DNA of 64,000 bases from Piscirickettsia litoralis (GTDB lineage Bacteria > Pseudomonadota > Gammaproteobacteria > Piscirickettsiales > Piscirickettsiaceae): assembly GCF_001720395.1 (NCBI RefSeq), contig NZ_MDTU01000001.1, positions 1,745,572 to 1,809,571 of the forward strand, given 5' to 3'. Shown piece by piece: positions 15,996 through 25,628 of this stretch (position 1 is its first letter; every line of letters begins with the position of its first letter). The translations under genes and the position numbers were made by a program. The notes beneath the pieces are model-generated. The model was not told the origin of the DNA, did no database searches, and saw only the letters and a program-made list of their open reading frames with translations.

Positions 15996-18076
15996 TGAGT
16001 GCAATGACCGAATCATTTCTATTTGAAATAGGCACCGAAGAATTACCCCCTAAAAGCCTCGAGAAATTAGCTCTTAGCCTAAAAGAAAGTTTTGAGACCT
16101 CTTTAAAAGCAGCAAAATTAAATCATGGCAATATAGAAGTATTCGCCGCGCCTAGACGCATCGGCTTATTAATTAAAAAACTCGACAGCACACAACCGGA
16201 TCAAATCATTGAGCGTCGCGGCCCCGCAGTACAAGCTGCTTTCGATAAAGACGGTAAACCAACGCCTGCAGCCTTAGGCTTTGCCCGCTCTTGCAAAACC
16301 GATATCAACAATATTGAACGATTAGAAACAGACAAAGGCCAGTGGCTCTTTTTTAAACTTTTAGAGAAGGGTGTTAACGCCACAGAATTACTGCCTAAAA
16401 TCGCCGAGCAAGCAGTGAAAAAGCTGCCCATTGCAAAAGCCATGCGCTGGGGTAGCCATAAAACTCAATTTGTTCGCCCCGTCCACTGGATTACTATGCT
16501 CTATGGTGCTGATGTTGTAGATGCTAGTATTTTAGATTTAAATGCCGGCCGCATCACTCAAGGCCATCGTTTTCACAGTGCTGGTGCACTCTCCCTAACG
16601 CATGCTGATGATTATGCCAATGTGCTCAAGGAACAAGGCCATGTGATCGCGAGCTTTAACGAACGCCGTAGTCTGATTAAAAACCAGCTAGAAAGCATTG
16701 GCGCAACAGTCAATGGTCACGTCGATATCAATACAGATTTGCTCGATGAAGTTACCGCCCTGGTCGAATGGCCCGTCGCTTTAATGGCTAATTTTGATGA
16801 AGAGTTTTTGGCCGTCCCACAAGAAGCCCTAATCTCTTCTATGCAAGAGCATCAAAAATGCTTTGCTGTATTAGACCAACAGGGCAAGATGATGCCTCAT
16901 TTTGTCACAATTAGTAATATCGATAGCAAAAATCCAGCAACCGTTATATCAGGCAATGAAAAAGTTATGCGCGCGCGCCTTGCCGATGCGGCTTTCTTTT
17001 ATCAAACCGATAAGAAGCACTCGCTCGAGTCTCACTTAACGCGCTTAAAAACTGTGACTTTCCAAGCAAAATTAGGCACGCTCTATGACCGTGCCGAGCG
17101 CCTTGCCTCAATCAGTGGTTTTATTGCCAAGCAACTCTCAGCAGATCGCAAACTCGCCGAACGTGCAGGCTTACTGGCAAAAACTGACTTGATGAGCGAA
17201 ATGGTGATGGAGTTCCCTGAATTACAGGGGATTATGGGAAATTATTACGCTCAAAACGATGGTGAAGCGAATGAAGTGGCCATCGCCTTAGAAGAGCAAT
17301 ACTTACCGCGCTTTGCTGGCGATCGTTTACCTCAGTCAACGATAGGCGCTGCCGTTGCCCTTGCCGATAAATTAGATACTTTAGTCGGTATCTTTGGTAT
17401 CGGCCAAAAACCAACCGGGGATAAAGATCCCTTTGCACTACGCCGTGCTTCTTTAGGCTTATTGCGCATCCTCGTCGAGAACAAACTAGCACTTAATCTA
17501 GCTGATCTTATTCAGCATGTGATTGCACTCTATGGCAATAAACTCAGCAATGAAAATACAGAGCACGATGTACTCCAGTTTATCAATGAACGTTTGCGCG
17601 CTTATTACTCTGAACAAGATATTACTCCAGACACACTAGAAGCCGTCACCAGCTTGGGTTTAACCACACCGCTGGATATCGACCAGCGTATCAAGGCAGT
17701 GCATGATTTTCGTAAACTCGAAGCCGCCGCAGCCCTTGCCGCTGCAAATAAACGCGTAAAAAATATCTTAGAGAAGCAAAAAATTGCGATTCAGCAGATT
17801 AGTATCAACCCTGAATTATTTGCTGAAAGTGCAGAAAAAGAACTCTATCAAGCCATCTGTTCTAAACAACAAGAGATTCAGCCCCTGCTTGGCGAATGCG
17901 CCTATGGTCAGCTTTTAGAGTCACTAGCAAGCTTACGCCACAGTGTCGATAACTTCTTTGACCATGTTATGGTGATGGCCGAAGATGAAAGCTTAAAAGC
18001 CAATCGCTTAGCTTTACTAGCAGAGCTGCGCCAGTTATTCCTAAAAGTAGCTGATATTTCTTACTTGCAAAGCTAG
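15995..18076 (+). CDS. glyS: glycyl-tRNA synthetase beta subunit
   Basis: tRNA-binding subunit of GlyRS. 693 residues against 689 in E. coli. FLFEIGTEELPPK opens the protein; RRGPAVQAAFD, LLKTDLMSEMVMEFPELQGIMG-type HD-like segment (middle) and the DALR anticodon-binding region at the C-terminus (about residues 580-680) are in order. AGGAG precedes the start. After it (18097-18136) an AGACCCC/GGGGTCT repeat with a long loop lacks a T-run. Confidence 0.96.
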   Translation: MSAMTESFLFEIGTEELPPKSLEKLALSLKESFETSLKAAKLNHGNIEVFAAPRRIGLLIKKLDSTQPDQIIERRGPAVQAAFDKDGKPTPAALGFARSCKTDINNIERLETDKGQWLFFKLLEKGVNATELLPKIAEQAVKKLPIAKAMRWGSHKTQFVRPVHWITMLYGADVVDASILDLNAGRITQGHRFHSAGALSLTHADDYANVLKEQGHVIASFNERRSLIKNQLESIGATVNGHVDINTDLLDEVTALVEWPVALMANFDEEFLAVPQEALISSMQEHQKCFAVLDQQGKMMPHFVTISNIDSKNPATVISGNEKVMRARLADAAFFYQTDKKHSLESHLTRLKTVTFQAKLGTLYDRAERLASISGFIAKQLSADRKLAERAGLLAKTDLMSEMVMEFPELQGIMGNYYAQNDGEANEVAIALEEQYLPRFAGDRLPQSTIGAAVALADKLDTLVGIFGIGQKPTGDKDPFALRRASLGLLRILVENKLALNLADLIQHVIALYGNKLSNENTEHDVLQFINERLRAYYSEQDITPDTLEAVTSLGLTTPLDIDQRIKAVHDFRKLEAAAALAAANKRVKNILEKQKIAIQQISINPELFAESAEKELYQAICSKQQEIQPLLGECAYGQLLESLASLRHSVDNFFDHVMVMAEDESLKANRLALLAELRQLFLKVADISYLQS

Positions 18077-18213
18077 TTGCCATAAAGAAAATCTATAGAC
18101 CCCTCTGCGATACAAATTACAATGATAGTGGGGTCTGTCAAGCTTGCTATTCGGCCTAATTATCGAAGAAGCTAATATAGAAATTAATAGCAAGCCACAA
18201 CGGAGTATTTATT

Positions 18214-18726
18214 ATGAGCCCATCTATTCCCAAGGCAAAAACGGTTGATGAATCTGCCGTCCATGAGCACGTTTATAAGGTATTTCCAAATGACTTAAAT
18301 GCCCACCGTACAGTATTTGGTGGCTTGGTCATGTCTACCCTGGATCGCATCGCTCTCGTTGTTGCCGAACGCCATAGCGGCCATGTCTGCGTGACTGCAT
18401 CTGTCGATGCCATGCACTTTCTCGCTCCAGCCAAAGATGGTGATACGCTCATTTTTAAAGCCGCAATCAATCGCGCTTGGGATAGTTCGATGGAGGTTGG
18501 CACTAAAGTGATCGCAGAAAATAGCTATACTGGTGATGAACGTCATATTCTCTCTTCTTACTTCACCTTTGTCGCCCTAGATGAACACGAAAAACTTGCA
18601 AAGGTCCCGGCAGTGATTGCGAATACCGCCGATGAAAAGCGTCGCTTCAAGGAGGCCCAATTACGCCGTGATTTACGCTTACAGAACAAAAAAGCCATTG
18701 CCAATTCACGCAAGAAAGGCGATTAA
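18214..18726 (+). CDS. acyl-CoA thioesterase, hotdog fold (YciA-like)
   Basis: 170 residues. HEHVYKVFPNDLNAHRTVFGG with catalytic Asn/His-Asp-type residues and VFGGLVMSTLDRIALVVAERH form the hotdog helix; the core covers about residues 18-130, followed by a basic tail (RRDLRLQNKKAIANSRKK). Hydrolyses acyl-CoA of uncertain chain length. It lies between glyS and gmhB and is probably co-transcribed with gmhB, 4 bases downstream. Confidence 0.85.
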   Translation: MSPSIPKAKTVDESAVHEHVYKVFPNDLNAHRTVFGGLVMSTLDRIALVVAERHSGHVCVTASVDAMHFLAPAKDGDTLIFKAAINRAWDSSMEVGTKVIAENSYTGDERHILSSYFTFVALDEHEKLAKVPAVIANTADEKRRFKEAQLRRDLRLQNKKAIANSRKKGD

Positions 18727-18730
18727 CATT

Positions 18731-19288
18731 ATGCAGCAAAAACCCTTGGTTATTTTAGATCGTGATGGTGTCATTAATGAAGACTCAGAACATTACATTA
18801 AATCTGCTGAGGAATGGCAGCCAATCGAGCACAGCTTAGGCGCTATCGCCAAACTCAATGCAAATGACATTAAAGTCGCTGTCGCGACAAACCAGTCCGG
18901 CATGGCCCGCGGCTATTTCGATTTAGCAACTTTACAAGCCATGCACAAAAAAATGGCCACCTTACTTAAAGAGCAAGATGGCAAGATCGATTATCTAGAA
19001 TACTGCCCACATGGCCCTGATGAAGGATGTGGTTGTCGTAAGCCTAGGCCAGGTATGCTCGAAAGTATCTTACATTATTTTAATTTACCAGCAGAGCAGG
19101 CTTATTTTGTCGGTGATAGCTACAAAGACATTCAAGCCGCACGCGCCATCGGCTGTACACCTATTTTGGTCTTGAGTGGCAAAGGACGTGGTACACTCAA
19201 TCAACACCCAGAACTTGAAAAACAAATCAAAATCTTTCAAACTCTGAATCACTTTGTTAACGAGTTACTAGCCAATGCAACAGCCTAA
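18731..19288 (+). CDS. gmhB: D-glycero-beta-D-manno-heptose-1,7-bisphosphate 7-phosphatase
   Basis: HAD phosphatase of the ADP-heptose pathway for lipopolysaccharide core. 185 residues from ATG 18731 (the longer frame from 18617 runs inside the thioesterase). Motif I DRDGVIN with both catalytic Asp, motif II TNQSG, zinc site CPHGPDEGCGCRKPRPGM, motif IV GDSYKDIQAA. Overlaps plsC by 14 bases. Next to glyQS it matches the origin-proximal order of Pseudomonas. Confidence 0.93.
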   Translation: MQQKPLVILDRDGVINEDSEHYIKSAEEWQPIEHSLGAIAKLNANDIKVAVATNQSGMARGYFDLATLQAMHKKMATLLKEQDGKIDYLEYCPHGPDEGCGCRKPRPGMLESILHYFNLPAEQAYFVGDSYKDIQAARAIGCTPILVLSGKGRGTLNQHPELEKQIKIFQTLNHFVNELLANATA

Positions 19289-20021
19289 ACCGAGTTTATT
19301 TTTAAAAACAACTTCTCTCATCCGTTCAATTATTTATTATATTATTGTCGGTATCATCACTGTATTTATCAGCATTACATCGATTATTACTTTACCCTTA
19401 CCTTTTAAAATCCGTTATAACTATATTATGGCCTTTTGTCCAATTGCCTTACTCTGCGCACGCTGGATTTGTGGCATACGTTGTAACATAGAAGGTAAAG
19501 AGCACTTAAGCGGCGAAAAAGTCGCGGTAATCATCAGCAATCATCAATCTGCCTGGGAAACCTTCCTTTTTCCGACTATTTTTCCGCCATTGGCAATTAT
19601 TATCAAAAAATCTCTGCTTAAAATCCCCTTTTGGGGCTGGTCTTTTGCATCTCTTGAGCCTATTGCCATTAACCGTGATGATGGCAAAAAAGCCATGCTA
19701 CAAATCCTCCGTCAAGGCAAAGCCGCCGTTGATAAAGGCCGCTGGATTGTCATTTATCCAGAAGGAACTCGTTCACAGCCTGGAGAAATTGCTCCTTTTA
19801 AAAAAGGCAGCGGCATACTCGCCGCCTCTTTACATCAGCCTATTTTTCCTATCGCCCATGATGCGGGCAAGTGCTGGCCAAAAAATAGCTTTATTAAATA
19901 CCCTGGCACAGTCAATGTGCGCATCGGCAACAAAATTGACACTAAAAATAAAAAGCATGACCAAATTAACAGCGAATGCTACGAATGGATAAAAGAACAA
20001 CTTCAAAGCTTTAAAAACTAA
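19275..20021 (+). CDS. plsC: 1-acyl-sn-glycerol-3-phosphate acyltransferase (PlsC/LPLAT)
   Basis: Membrane-bound acyltransferase of phospholipid synthesis, 248 residues. One hydrophobic segment (about residues 14-42) anchors it. The HxxxxD-type motif appears as NHQSAWET near residue 87: H is present but the usual Asp is Glu (H-Q-S-A-W-E), as in the LptA/PA0005 subgroup. YPEGTRS near residue 164 is the glycerol-phosphate motif. Start ATG lies inside gmhB. A paralogue elsewhere may be the main PlsC. Confidence 0.9.
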   Translation: MQQPKPSLFLKTTSLIRSIIYYIIVGIITVFISITSIITLPLPFKIRYNYIMAFCPIALLCARWICGIRCNIEGKEHLSGEKVAVIISNHQSAWETFLFPTIFPPLAIIIKKSLLKIPFWGWSFASLEPIAINRDDGKKAMLQILRQGKAAVDKGRWIVIYPEGTRSQPGEIAPFKKGSGILAASLHQPIFPIAHDAGKCWPKNSFIKYPGTVNVRIGNKIDTKNKKHDQINSECYEWIKEQLQSFKN

Positions 20022-20043
20022 CCTGTTGATTCTAAAAAAATCT

Positions 20044-20079
20044 AGCTATGCAGCTTAGAGTTTCAGTGGCATAGCTTTT
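20044..20079 (+). terminator. probable terminator after plsC
   Basis: AGCTATG (20044-20050) pairs with CATAGCT (20070-20076), followed by TTT. The 19-base loop makes it a weak candidate. Confidence 0.4.
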
Positions 20080-20114
20080 GCACTCCTAGACAATAGAACA
20101 ATCAGGAGGCAAAT

Positions 20115-20565
20115 ATGGTTGCACGCTTCAAAGATCTTTTTAAGGCCGACGGCTCAACTGAAATTAGTTATAAAAGCACGCTTGAATATACCGCGACAAT
20201 AACTCAACTCCCACACACCAGAGGGTCTGAAAAAAAAGACTGCTGGCGTGAACAAAAAATGCCAATATCCTAAAGGTTTCCCTAAAAAAATAATAAAAAA
20301 ATTAGAGAAATTAAAAACAAACCCACAAATTAGCGCTGAAGATATTTTATATTTAGAGTGCGAAATTCTCGCAACACCGATGGCGATATATAGTCAAGAT
20401 TCGCAGAATTTAAACAATCACCTTTTTCTGACTCAAGGCTTTTGCCTGGAAAATTATATCAATGAACGCATTGAGAATATCTATAAAGATATGCTTAATA
20501 ATATGGAGCACCACCATTTACAAGAGCAACGCCGCGTCATCAGACTGTTGCAGCTGCTTATTTAA
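20115..20565 (+). CDS. unknown protein, frameshifted in an A8 tract
   Basis: A perfect AGGAGG precedes ATG 20115, but the frame stops at 20273 after 52 residues. A second frame runs to 20565 with no good start of its own. If one A is removed from the A8 at 20230-20237 the two join as ...TRGSEKKTAGVNKKCQYPKG and make one protein of about 149 residues, basic in the middle (FPKKIIKKLEKLKTN) and acidic/helical after. No family recognised. Seen: the two frames and the ribosome binding site; the fusion is inferred. Confidence 0.55.
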
Positions 20566-20643
20566 ATCAAAAACAAATTTTTAAAAATTTTTAGCAAAAT
20601 CAAATAGATAAACTAACCTCATAATAAAAGTAGTAAATGAGGT

Positions 20644-21478
20644 ATGCAGGTCATGCAGCAGTTTATCGGCCAATATGGTCATGTTATTATTATTCTTTGG
20701 TTTATCAGCTTAATTTTATTAGAGTCTTTAATACCACATTATCTATCATTCAAAACCAATCTAGAGAAAATCTCACGTTTAACAAAACACATTAGCCTTT
20801 GGCTAATAAATCAAGGCGTTGGATTAGTTATCGTTCTGCCAATGATTATATGGGCGAGCCAACATGCGCTCTGGCAACAAACGGCCTTTATTCCTCTGCC
20901 TGTTGCGATTATTTTAGGCTTATTAGCTTTAGATTTAATTAGCTATTGGTATCACCGCATCGCCCATATTTTACCCTTTTTGTGGCGTTTTCACGAAATT
21001 CACCACTTAGATGAGGGCTTAGATGTAAGCACAGGCTTGCGTGTACATTTTGGCGAAGTGATTATCACCGGACTCATTAAAGCGTGTTTTATTTTCTTAC
21101 TTGGCATTCCGCTAGAAGCGGCCATCTTATTTGAAACTCTAGTTGTTTTACAAGGGATTTATCATCATTCTAATTTTAAAACACCCAATGGGTTAATTAA
21201 CACTTTATCGCTTATTATTACCACACCAAAACAGCACGCTGTTCATCACCACGCACTGCGCGAAGATACTGACTCGAATTATGGCTTTATATTTATCTGG
21301 TGGGATAAAATATTTGCTTCATTCAATACAGCCAAACGGCAAAAAAATTGGCGCATCGGCTTAGAATATAGCAATGATTTGTCATTTTTTTTCTTTATTA
21401 ATTTCACCTTTTCAAATCAAGCTACTAAAAGAGCGAGTCAATGATAACAAAGGTTCAGAACAGGAGCCATCACTATGA
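20644..21478 (+). CDS. sterol desaturase/fatty acid hydroxylase family protein, C-terminus frameshifted
   Basis: Integral membrane di-iron oxygenase family. Three to four membrane helices, then the His clusters HRIAH (near residue 106), HEIHH (near residue 118) and HAVHHH (near residue 201) that bind iron. As written the frame ends at 21444 with FFFFINFTFSNQATK. With one T fewer in the T8 at 21385-21392 it reads FFSLLISPFQIKLLKE and stops at 21476-21478, exactly overlapping the ATG of the next gene (ATGA). That overlap argues that the repaired form is real. Substrate unknown. Confidence 0.85.
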
Positions 21479-22368
21479 AAGCAATTAAGCTAATTAAAGA
21501 ATCGCTCGTACAGCAAACTGCAATTATTTACATGATCATCTCGGCAATATGTATTGCTTCTGCCGGTTTTTTTGCAAAAATTGCCATGCAATATACAAGC
21601 GTGCAAATGACACTACTCGCACGTTTTGGCGTGCCACTAGTACTATTAGTTATATTTTTCACTCTTTATAAAAAGTGGCGAGATTTACAGTTAACTAATA
21701 CAAAAAACACTTTATCCGCGCTGTATTTTTAACACTTGCCCAATTTCTATTATTTATCTCTATCATTCATTTATCTCTTGCAGAAGCAACTGTTCTTTAC
21801 AGCACTGGACCTATTTTATTGCTATTTTTCTTTTTCAAAAATGAAAAAAATTAACCTTCAATCACTGGTTGCTGTACTCATCGGCGCTGCCGGTGTTGGT
21901 CTGATGATGCATGTGGAAAATGGTGTAATTAATCCATATGTTTTAGTTGGCTTATTATCAGGTTTTTGCCTATCGGCCTCACAATTGCTATTGCACAACG
22001 CAGCTAAAAAAGAAAAAAATAGCCATGTCATGCTCTTTGTTTATTTATTTTCGACACTCTTATCCTTTGTTTATTTTGGCCTAGCGGATATAGAAGCAGA
22101 ATTGAAAGCACTCAGCCCTCTTCTTTCATTTTCTATTCCTTTAATCGGTATTTTAATGCTGGTTGGTTTAGCCAGCTTAGGCAATCAATTTTTCCGTGGC
22201 AGAGCCTATCAGCAGGTACGCGATCCGGCGAGTATCGCGCCTCTTATTTATATTTCTATATTAGTCGCAGGGCTCTATGACATTTTCTTCTACAATCACC
22301 TGCCTGATATGGAAGTCATTATCGGTGCCATCTTAATTGTGACCAGTGCTTTATTTAGCAAAAAATAG
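21475..22368 (+). pseudogene. DMT-family transporter with two compensating frameshifts
   Basis: Ten-helix EamA-type transporter of about 297 residues. The frame breaks after NTKNTL (stop at 21730-21732) and is again open in the same frame later. The sequence in between reads well in another frame: AVFLTLAQFLLFISIIHLSL and ATVLYSTGPILLLFFF are typical DMT helices. One base is missing at or before the A6 (21702-21707) and one is extra in the A7 (21844-21850). The remainder, from KINLQSLVAVLIGAAGVGL, is normal. Coupled to the upstream desaturase by ATGA. Confidence 0.8.
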
Positions 22369-22388
22369 CCAATAGTTAGGAGAATATC

Positions 22389-23456
22389 ATGAAAGGAATT
22401 CCATGTATTTTAATGCGCGGCGGTACATCAAAAGGCCCTTTTTTCCTGGCCTCCGATCTGCCTGATAACCCCAAAGAACGCGATCAAATCTTATTAAAAA
22501 TTATGGGTTCCCCCCATCAATCTCAAATCGATGGCATCGGTGGAGGCAGCAGCGTTTCCAGTAAGGTTGCGATTATTAGCCCCTCTAATCGAGAAGGTAT
22601 CGATGTTGATTATTTATTTTGCCAAGTCGTCATCGGTGAGTCTCGCGTCGACTCTAGCTTAAACTGTGGCAATATGCTCTCAGGCGTCGGCCCTTTTGCA
22701 ATCACGAAAGGCTTGGTTAAAGCTCAAGAAAAAGAAACCATTGTCCGTATTTATAACCAAAATACTGGGGTAGTCGTCGAAGCAAAAGTGCAAACACCCA
22801 ACAAAGAGCTTAGCTTTGATGGTGAAGTCACTATTGATGGAGTGCCTGGACAAAGTGCACCAATAGAACTCAGCTTTCTAGATTCTGTCGGTGCTAAAAC
22901 AGGCAAATTATTACCAACAGGCGCAGCTGTTAATACTATTGAGAATATAGAAGTTTCCTGCATTGATGTCTCCGTGCCTGTTGTTATGATGCTAGCAAAA
23001 TCGCTTGAAAAATCAGGTTATGAAACCAAACAAGAGCTGGATCAAGATAAAAAACTAATAAAAAAAATGGAAGCTATCCGCCAAAAAGCAGCAATACTCA
23101 TGGGTATGGGCGATGTCAGCCAGTCGGTCATACCCAAAATGGCATTACTCGCAGAACCTCGTTTTAATGGCAATATCAGCTCACGCTACTTCACTCCCAA
23201 AGACTGCCACCCCAGCCATGCAGTCACCGGGGCTATTTGCATTGCAACCGCTTGCCTTATCCCTGGCTCTATTGCTAATAAAGCTGCTCATAATATTCTT
23301 ACTCAAGAAGAATCCCATGGAATTATTGTCGAGCACCCAGCTGGAAAAATAGATGCTGTGATTCATAAAGAAATGACTGGAGAAACCATCGATATTCCTA
23401 AAGTTTCTTTTATCAGAACAGCAAGGCCATTATTTTCCGGTGAAGTGATGATTTAA
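22389..23456 (+). CDS. PrpF/4-oxalomesaconate tautomerase family protein
   Basis: 355 residues of the PrpF fold (two DapF-like domains), which isomerise unsaturated tricarboxylic acids such as aconitate or 4-oxalomesaconate. PCILMRGGTSKGPFF at the start, GIGGGSSVSSKVAII near residue 50, NCGNMLSGVGPFAI near residue 96, PTGAAVNTIE near residue 178 and a C-terminal FIRTARPLFSGEV are diagnostic. AGGAG precedes the ATG. It follows a desaturase and a DMT transporter, which might form one small metabolic unit; the substrate is not deducible. Confidence 0.88.
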   Translation: MKGIPCILMRGGTSKGPFFLASDLPDNPKERDQILLKIMGSPHQSQIDGIGGGSSVSSKVAIISPSNREGIDVDYLFCQVVIGESRVDSSLNCGNMLSGVGPFAITKGLVKAQEKETIVRIYNQNTGVVVEAKVQTPNKELSFDGEVTIDGVPGQSAPIELSFLDSVGAKTGKLLPTGAAVNTIENIEVSCIDVSVPVVMMLAKSLEKSGYETKQELDQDKKLIKKMEAIRQKAAILMGMGDVSQSVIPKMALLAEPRFNGNISSRYFTPKDCHPSHAVTGAICIATACLIPGSIANKAAHNILTQEESHGIIVEHPAGKIDAVIHKEMTGETIDIPKVSFIRTARPLFSGEVMI

Positions 23457-23537
23457 TTACTAAACCTGATTATCAAGCAGTAGCTGCCTTTGTAACCCTT
23501 GCTCTTCGCTTTGATTGCGAAAAAGAGTGGCCACTGT

Positions 23538-23879
23538 TTACGTCGCCGACGTTAACTTAAGGGCAGTTGCTGTGCCATAGCCATAGCCATATTTCCCACT
23601 ATGCGATGCTAAGGGTTGGCGCAAGTCTGTTAAGCTTTGTGCTCTTTTCTTTTTGTCATTACCTAAATTTGCTTGAAAACAGGCTGCAATTTTTACATGA
23701 TCACCCACACCAAAGTCATGTCGGTGTGGAGCCAATATCGGACTACCATCGCTAAGCTCATCTTTTAACGGTATATCAATGGTATATAATCTTGTTTTAG
23801 AGCCGGATTCGACATCACTTAAATTATATTTTTGGGGTTCACTTTGAGCACGTTTTCTGACATCTTCTGGATTTAACAT
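23538..23879 (-). CDS. unknown small protein, 113 residues
   Basis: Starts MLNPEDVRKRAQSEPQKY behind GAGAGAGG and ends in a Gly/Tyr-rich stretch (GKYGYGYGTATA). It is charged and probably soluble, with no signal peptide. The same frame stays open for 25 more codons after the TAA (EEQGLQRQLLLDNQV), so a nonsense change is possible but not proved. No family recognised. The leader AGAGGTTT-ATG is the same as that of the broken gene at 38495. Confidence 0.45.
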   Translation of the reverse strand: MLNPEDVRKRAQSEPQKYNLSDVESGSKTRLYTIDIPLKDELSDGSPILAPHRHDFGVGDHVKIAACFQANLGNDKKKRAQSLTDLRQPLASHSGKYGYGYGTATALKLTSAT

Positions 23880-24363
23880 AAACCTCTCTCTAATTAGTGA
23901 TGAAGCGACTCACAATAAAACACTCTAACTTATTTAAGTTTCAGCCAATTATTTTAGTTTTTTATTTAAACTTATAGTTTTATTAGGTTAATAATTTTGA
24001 TATTTAATATTAATTTATTAATAGTCTTATATTTATTTAATCTTTTTATATTAATCTTTCACGCGCTAAATCTATCATATCACCCTCAAAAAATGTAAGT
24101 TTTGTGTAAATTTTTAGTTAGTTTTAAGGCTACGCTGCATAAAATTGTAAATAAAAAGTCAGTAAAATGCGAAAATTTCACCAAAAAAATCAAAATTAAA
24201 ATTAAAAAATAAAATACAAACAATATAAACCATAATATGAATATTTTAAATTATTTTCTCTAACGTGAAAAATATAGGATTTTATGTGCATAAATTACAT
24301 TTTTTGAGATTAAGTTAATAATAGATTAATATCTATGTCATATTCAGCATAGGAACGAATAAA
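23880..24363. other. AT-rich intergenic region without a gene
   Basis: About 480 bases rich in A/T runs, stops in all frames, between two orphan genes that point away from each other. It must hold both promoters; no specific operator or hairpin was recognised. Confidence 0.5.
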
Positions 24364-25230
24364 ATGATTGATTTAAATAAACTAACACCCAGCCAGAGAA
24401 CTCAAATTGCTGCGATCTGCATAGGGCTTCTTTACGACATTATCGTCGAAAAAGACCAACAATATCAATTAGAGCGTCTTAATCTTATTTTAGAAGAATC
24501 AGCTTACACACCGACAAAACAAGCTCCAGAATATGAACCCATCACAAAACCAGATGCACCTGAAATAAAATTGCTTGCAGATAGTCCTAGTTTAGAACCC
24601 GCAGTTAAAGAAATAAGTACTTGGTCAAAAGACGACTGGGACGATAACTTAAATAAAAAAACTAATACACTCACTGTAGAAGCATTGAGCCGACTCCTCA
24701 AAGATTCAGGTGGTACATTTACCAATATAACGTCAACAGGTGCAGGCTTAGTTGTTACAGGTTATAAAGCACCACCAGCTCCAGGTCATTCACCGACAAC
24801 AGGGACAGGGGCGACGATTACATTTAATCAACCTGCTGGCACAAACACCCTAGAAGTTAGCGCAGACCCTTCAGCTGATTTAGGGGATGATAATAGCGAT
24901 GAAACTTTTTTCAACTATGTCAGAAATGTTGCATATGGAGCAGCAGCTGTCGGAGACGAAAAGAGCCTCAAGTTGAGTTTTGACAAGATTCCTGAAGGCA
25001 AAGAAGCATCGTGTGCAACCGCTGTAGCCGCCGAGTTTGTTGAATTCGGGCGCTCAGGAGAAAATGATATACTCCAGATTACTGGAATATCTTATCAGCT
25101 AGCAGACCTCATACAAAGTCTGAAGGAAAGTATGGAGCGACAAAGACTAAGCTCGACCCCTCTTAAAGATCGACATGATGAGCGAGAAAGAGCTAGACCT
25201 GTTGAGTTAGACATCGATTACGACAACTAA
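24364..25230 (+). CDS. unknown protein, 288 residues
   Basis: No recognised family, signal peptide or membrane helix. The first 60 residues are helical (TPSQRTQIAAICIGLLYDII). A Pro/Thr/Gly-rich stretch (APPAPGHSPTTGTGATITF, about 137-156) precedes a part that looks like beta structure, and the tail is strongly charged (KDRHDERERARPVELDIDYD). AGGAA lies before the ATG. The mosaic, acidic make-up and orphan status resemble secreted effector candidates of intracellular gammaproteobacteria, but this is only an impression. Confidence 0.6.
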   Translation: MIDLNKLTPSQRTQIAAICIGLLYDIIVEKDQQYQLERLNLILEESAYTPTKQAPEYEPITKPDAPEIKLLADSPSLEPAVKEISTWSKDDWDDNLNKKTNTLTVEALSRLLKDSGGTFTNITSTGAGLVVTGYKAPPAPGHSPTTGTGATITFNQPAGTNTLEVSADPSADLGDDNSDETFFNYVRNVAYGAAAVGDEKSLKLSFDKIPEGKEASCATAVAAEFVEFGRSGENDILQITGISYQLADLIQSLKESMERQRLSSTPLKDRHDERERARPVELDIDYDN

Positions 25231-25247
25231 TAAAAGAAAATCTGAAT

Positions 25248-25610
25248 CTAAAAAATTAAAATAACCAGCCAAGTACACGCAACATTTATCATCGCCACAA
25301 GGACTGTGGCACTACCAATGTCCTTGGCTTTTTTAGAAAGAGAATGACGCTCCATAGAGATTCTATCTATCACCGCCTCTATGGCGGTATTGATTAACTC
25401 TGCAATTAAAACAAGTAATATACTGCTGATCATCAGCACTTTAGCAACAGCCGATACCTGTAAAAAAAGAGCCACGGGAATAAAAATAACGGCGATTAAT
25501 AACTCTAATCGAAATGCAGCTTCTGACTTAAATGCTGCAATTAATCCTTCATACGAGTACATTAATGCTTGTGCTAAGCGAATAATTTCTTTTTTTACAA
25601 CCTCTAACAT
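25248..25610 (-). CDS. dgkA: diacylglycerol kinase
   Basis: Small trimeric inner-membrane kinase that recycles diacylglycerol to phosphatidic acid. 120 residues with three membrane helices. AAFRLELLI, LIAELINTAIEAVIDR (near residue 66) and KAKDIGSATV (near residue 94) are the conserved catalytic and nucleotide-binding motifs. It lies 18 bases after trkH on the same strand. Confidence 0.93.
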   Translation of the reverse strand: MLEVVKKEIIRLAQALMYSYEGLIAAFKSEAAFRLELLIAVIFIPVALFLQVSAVAKVLMISSILLVLIAELINTAIEAVIDRISMERHSLSKKAKDIGSATVLVAMINVACTWLVILIF

Positions 25611-25628
25611 TGATGCACCTAATACGCT

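Noticed and set aside
18097-18136. AGACCCC/GGGGTCT repeat after glyS as terminator
   Set aside because: The loop is 26 bases and no T-run follows the 3' arm.
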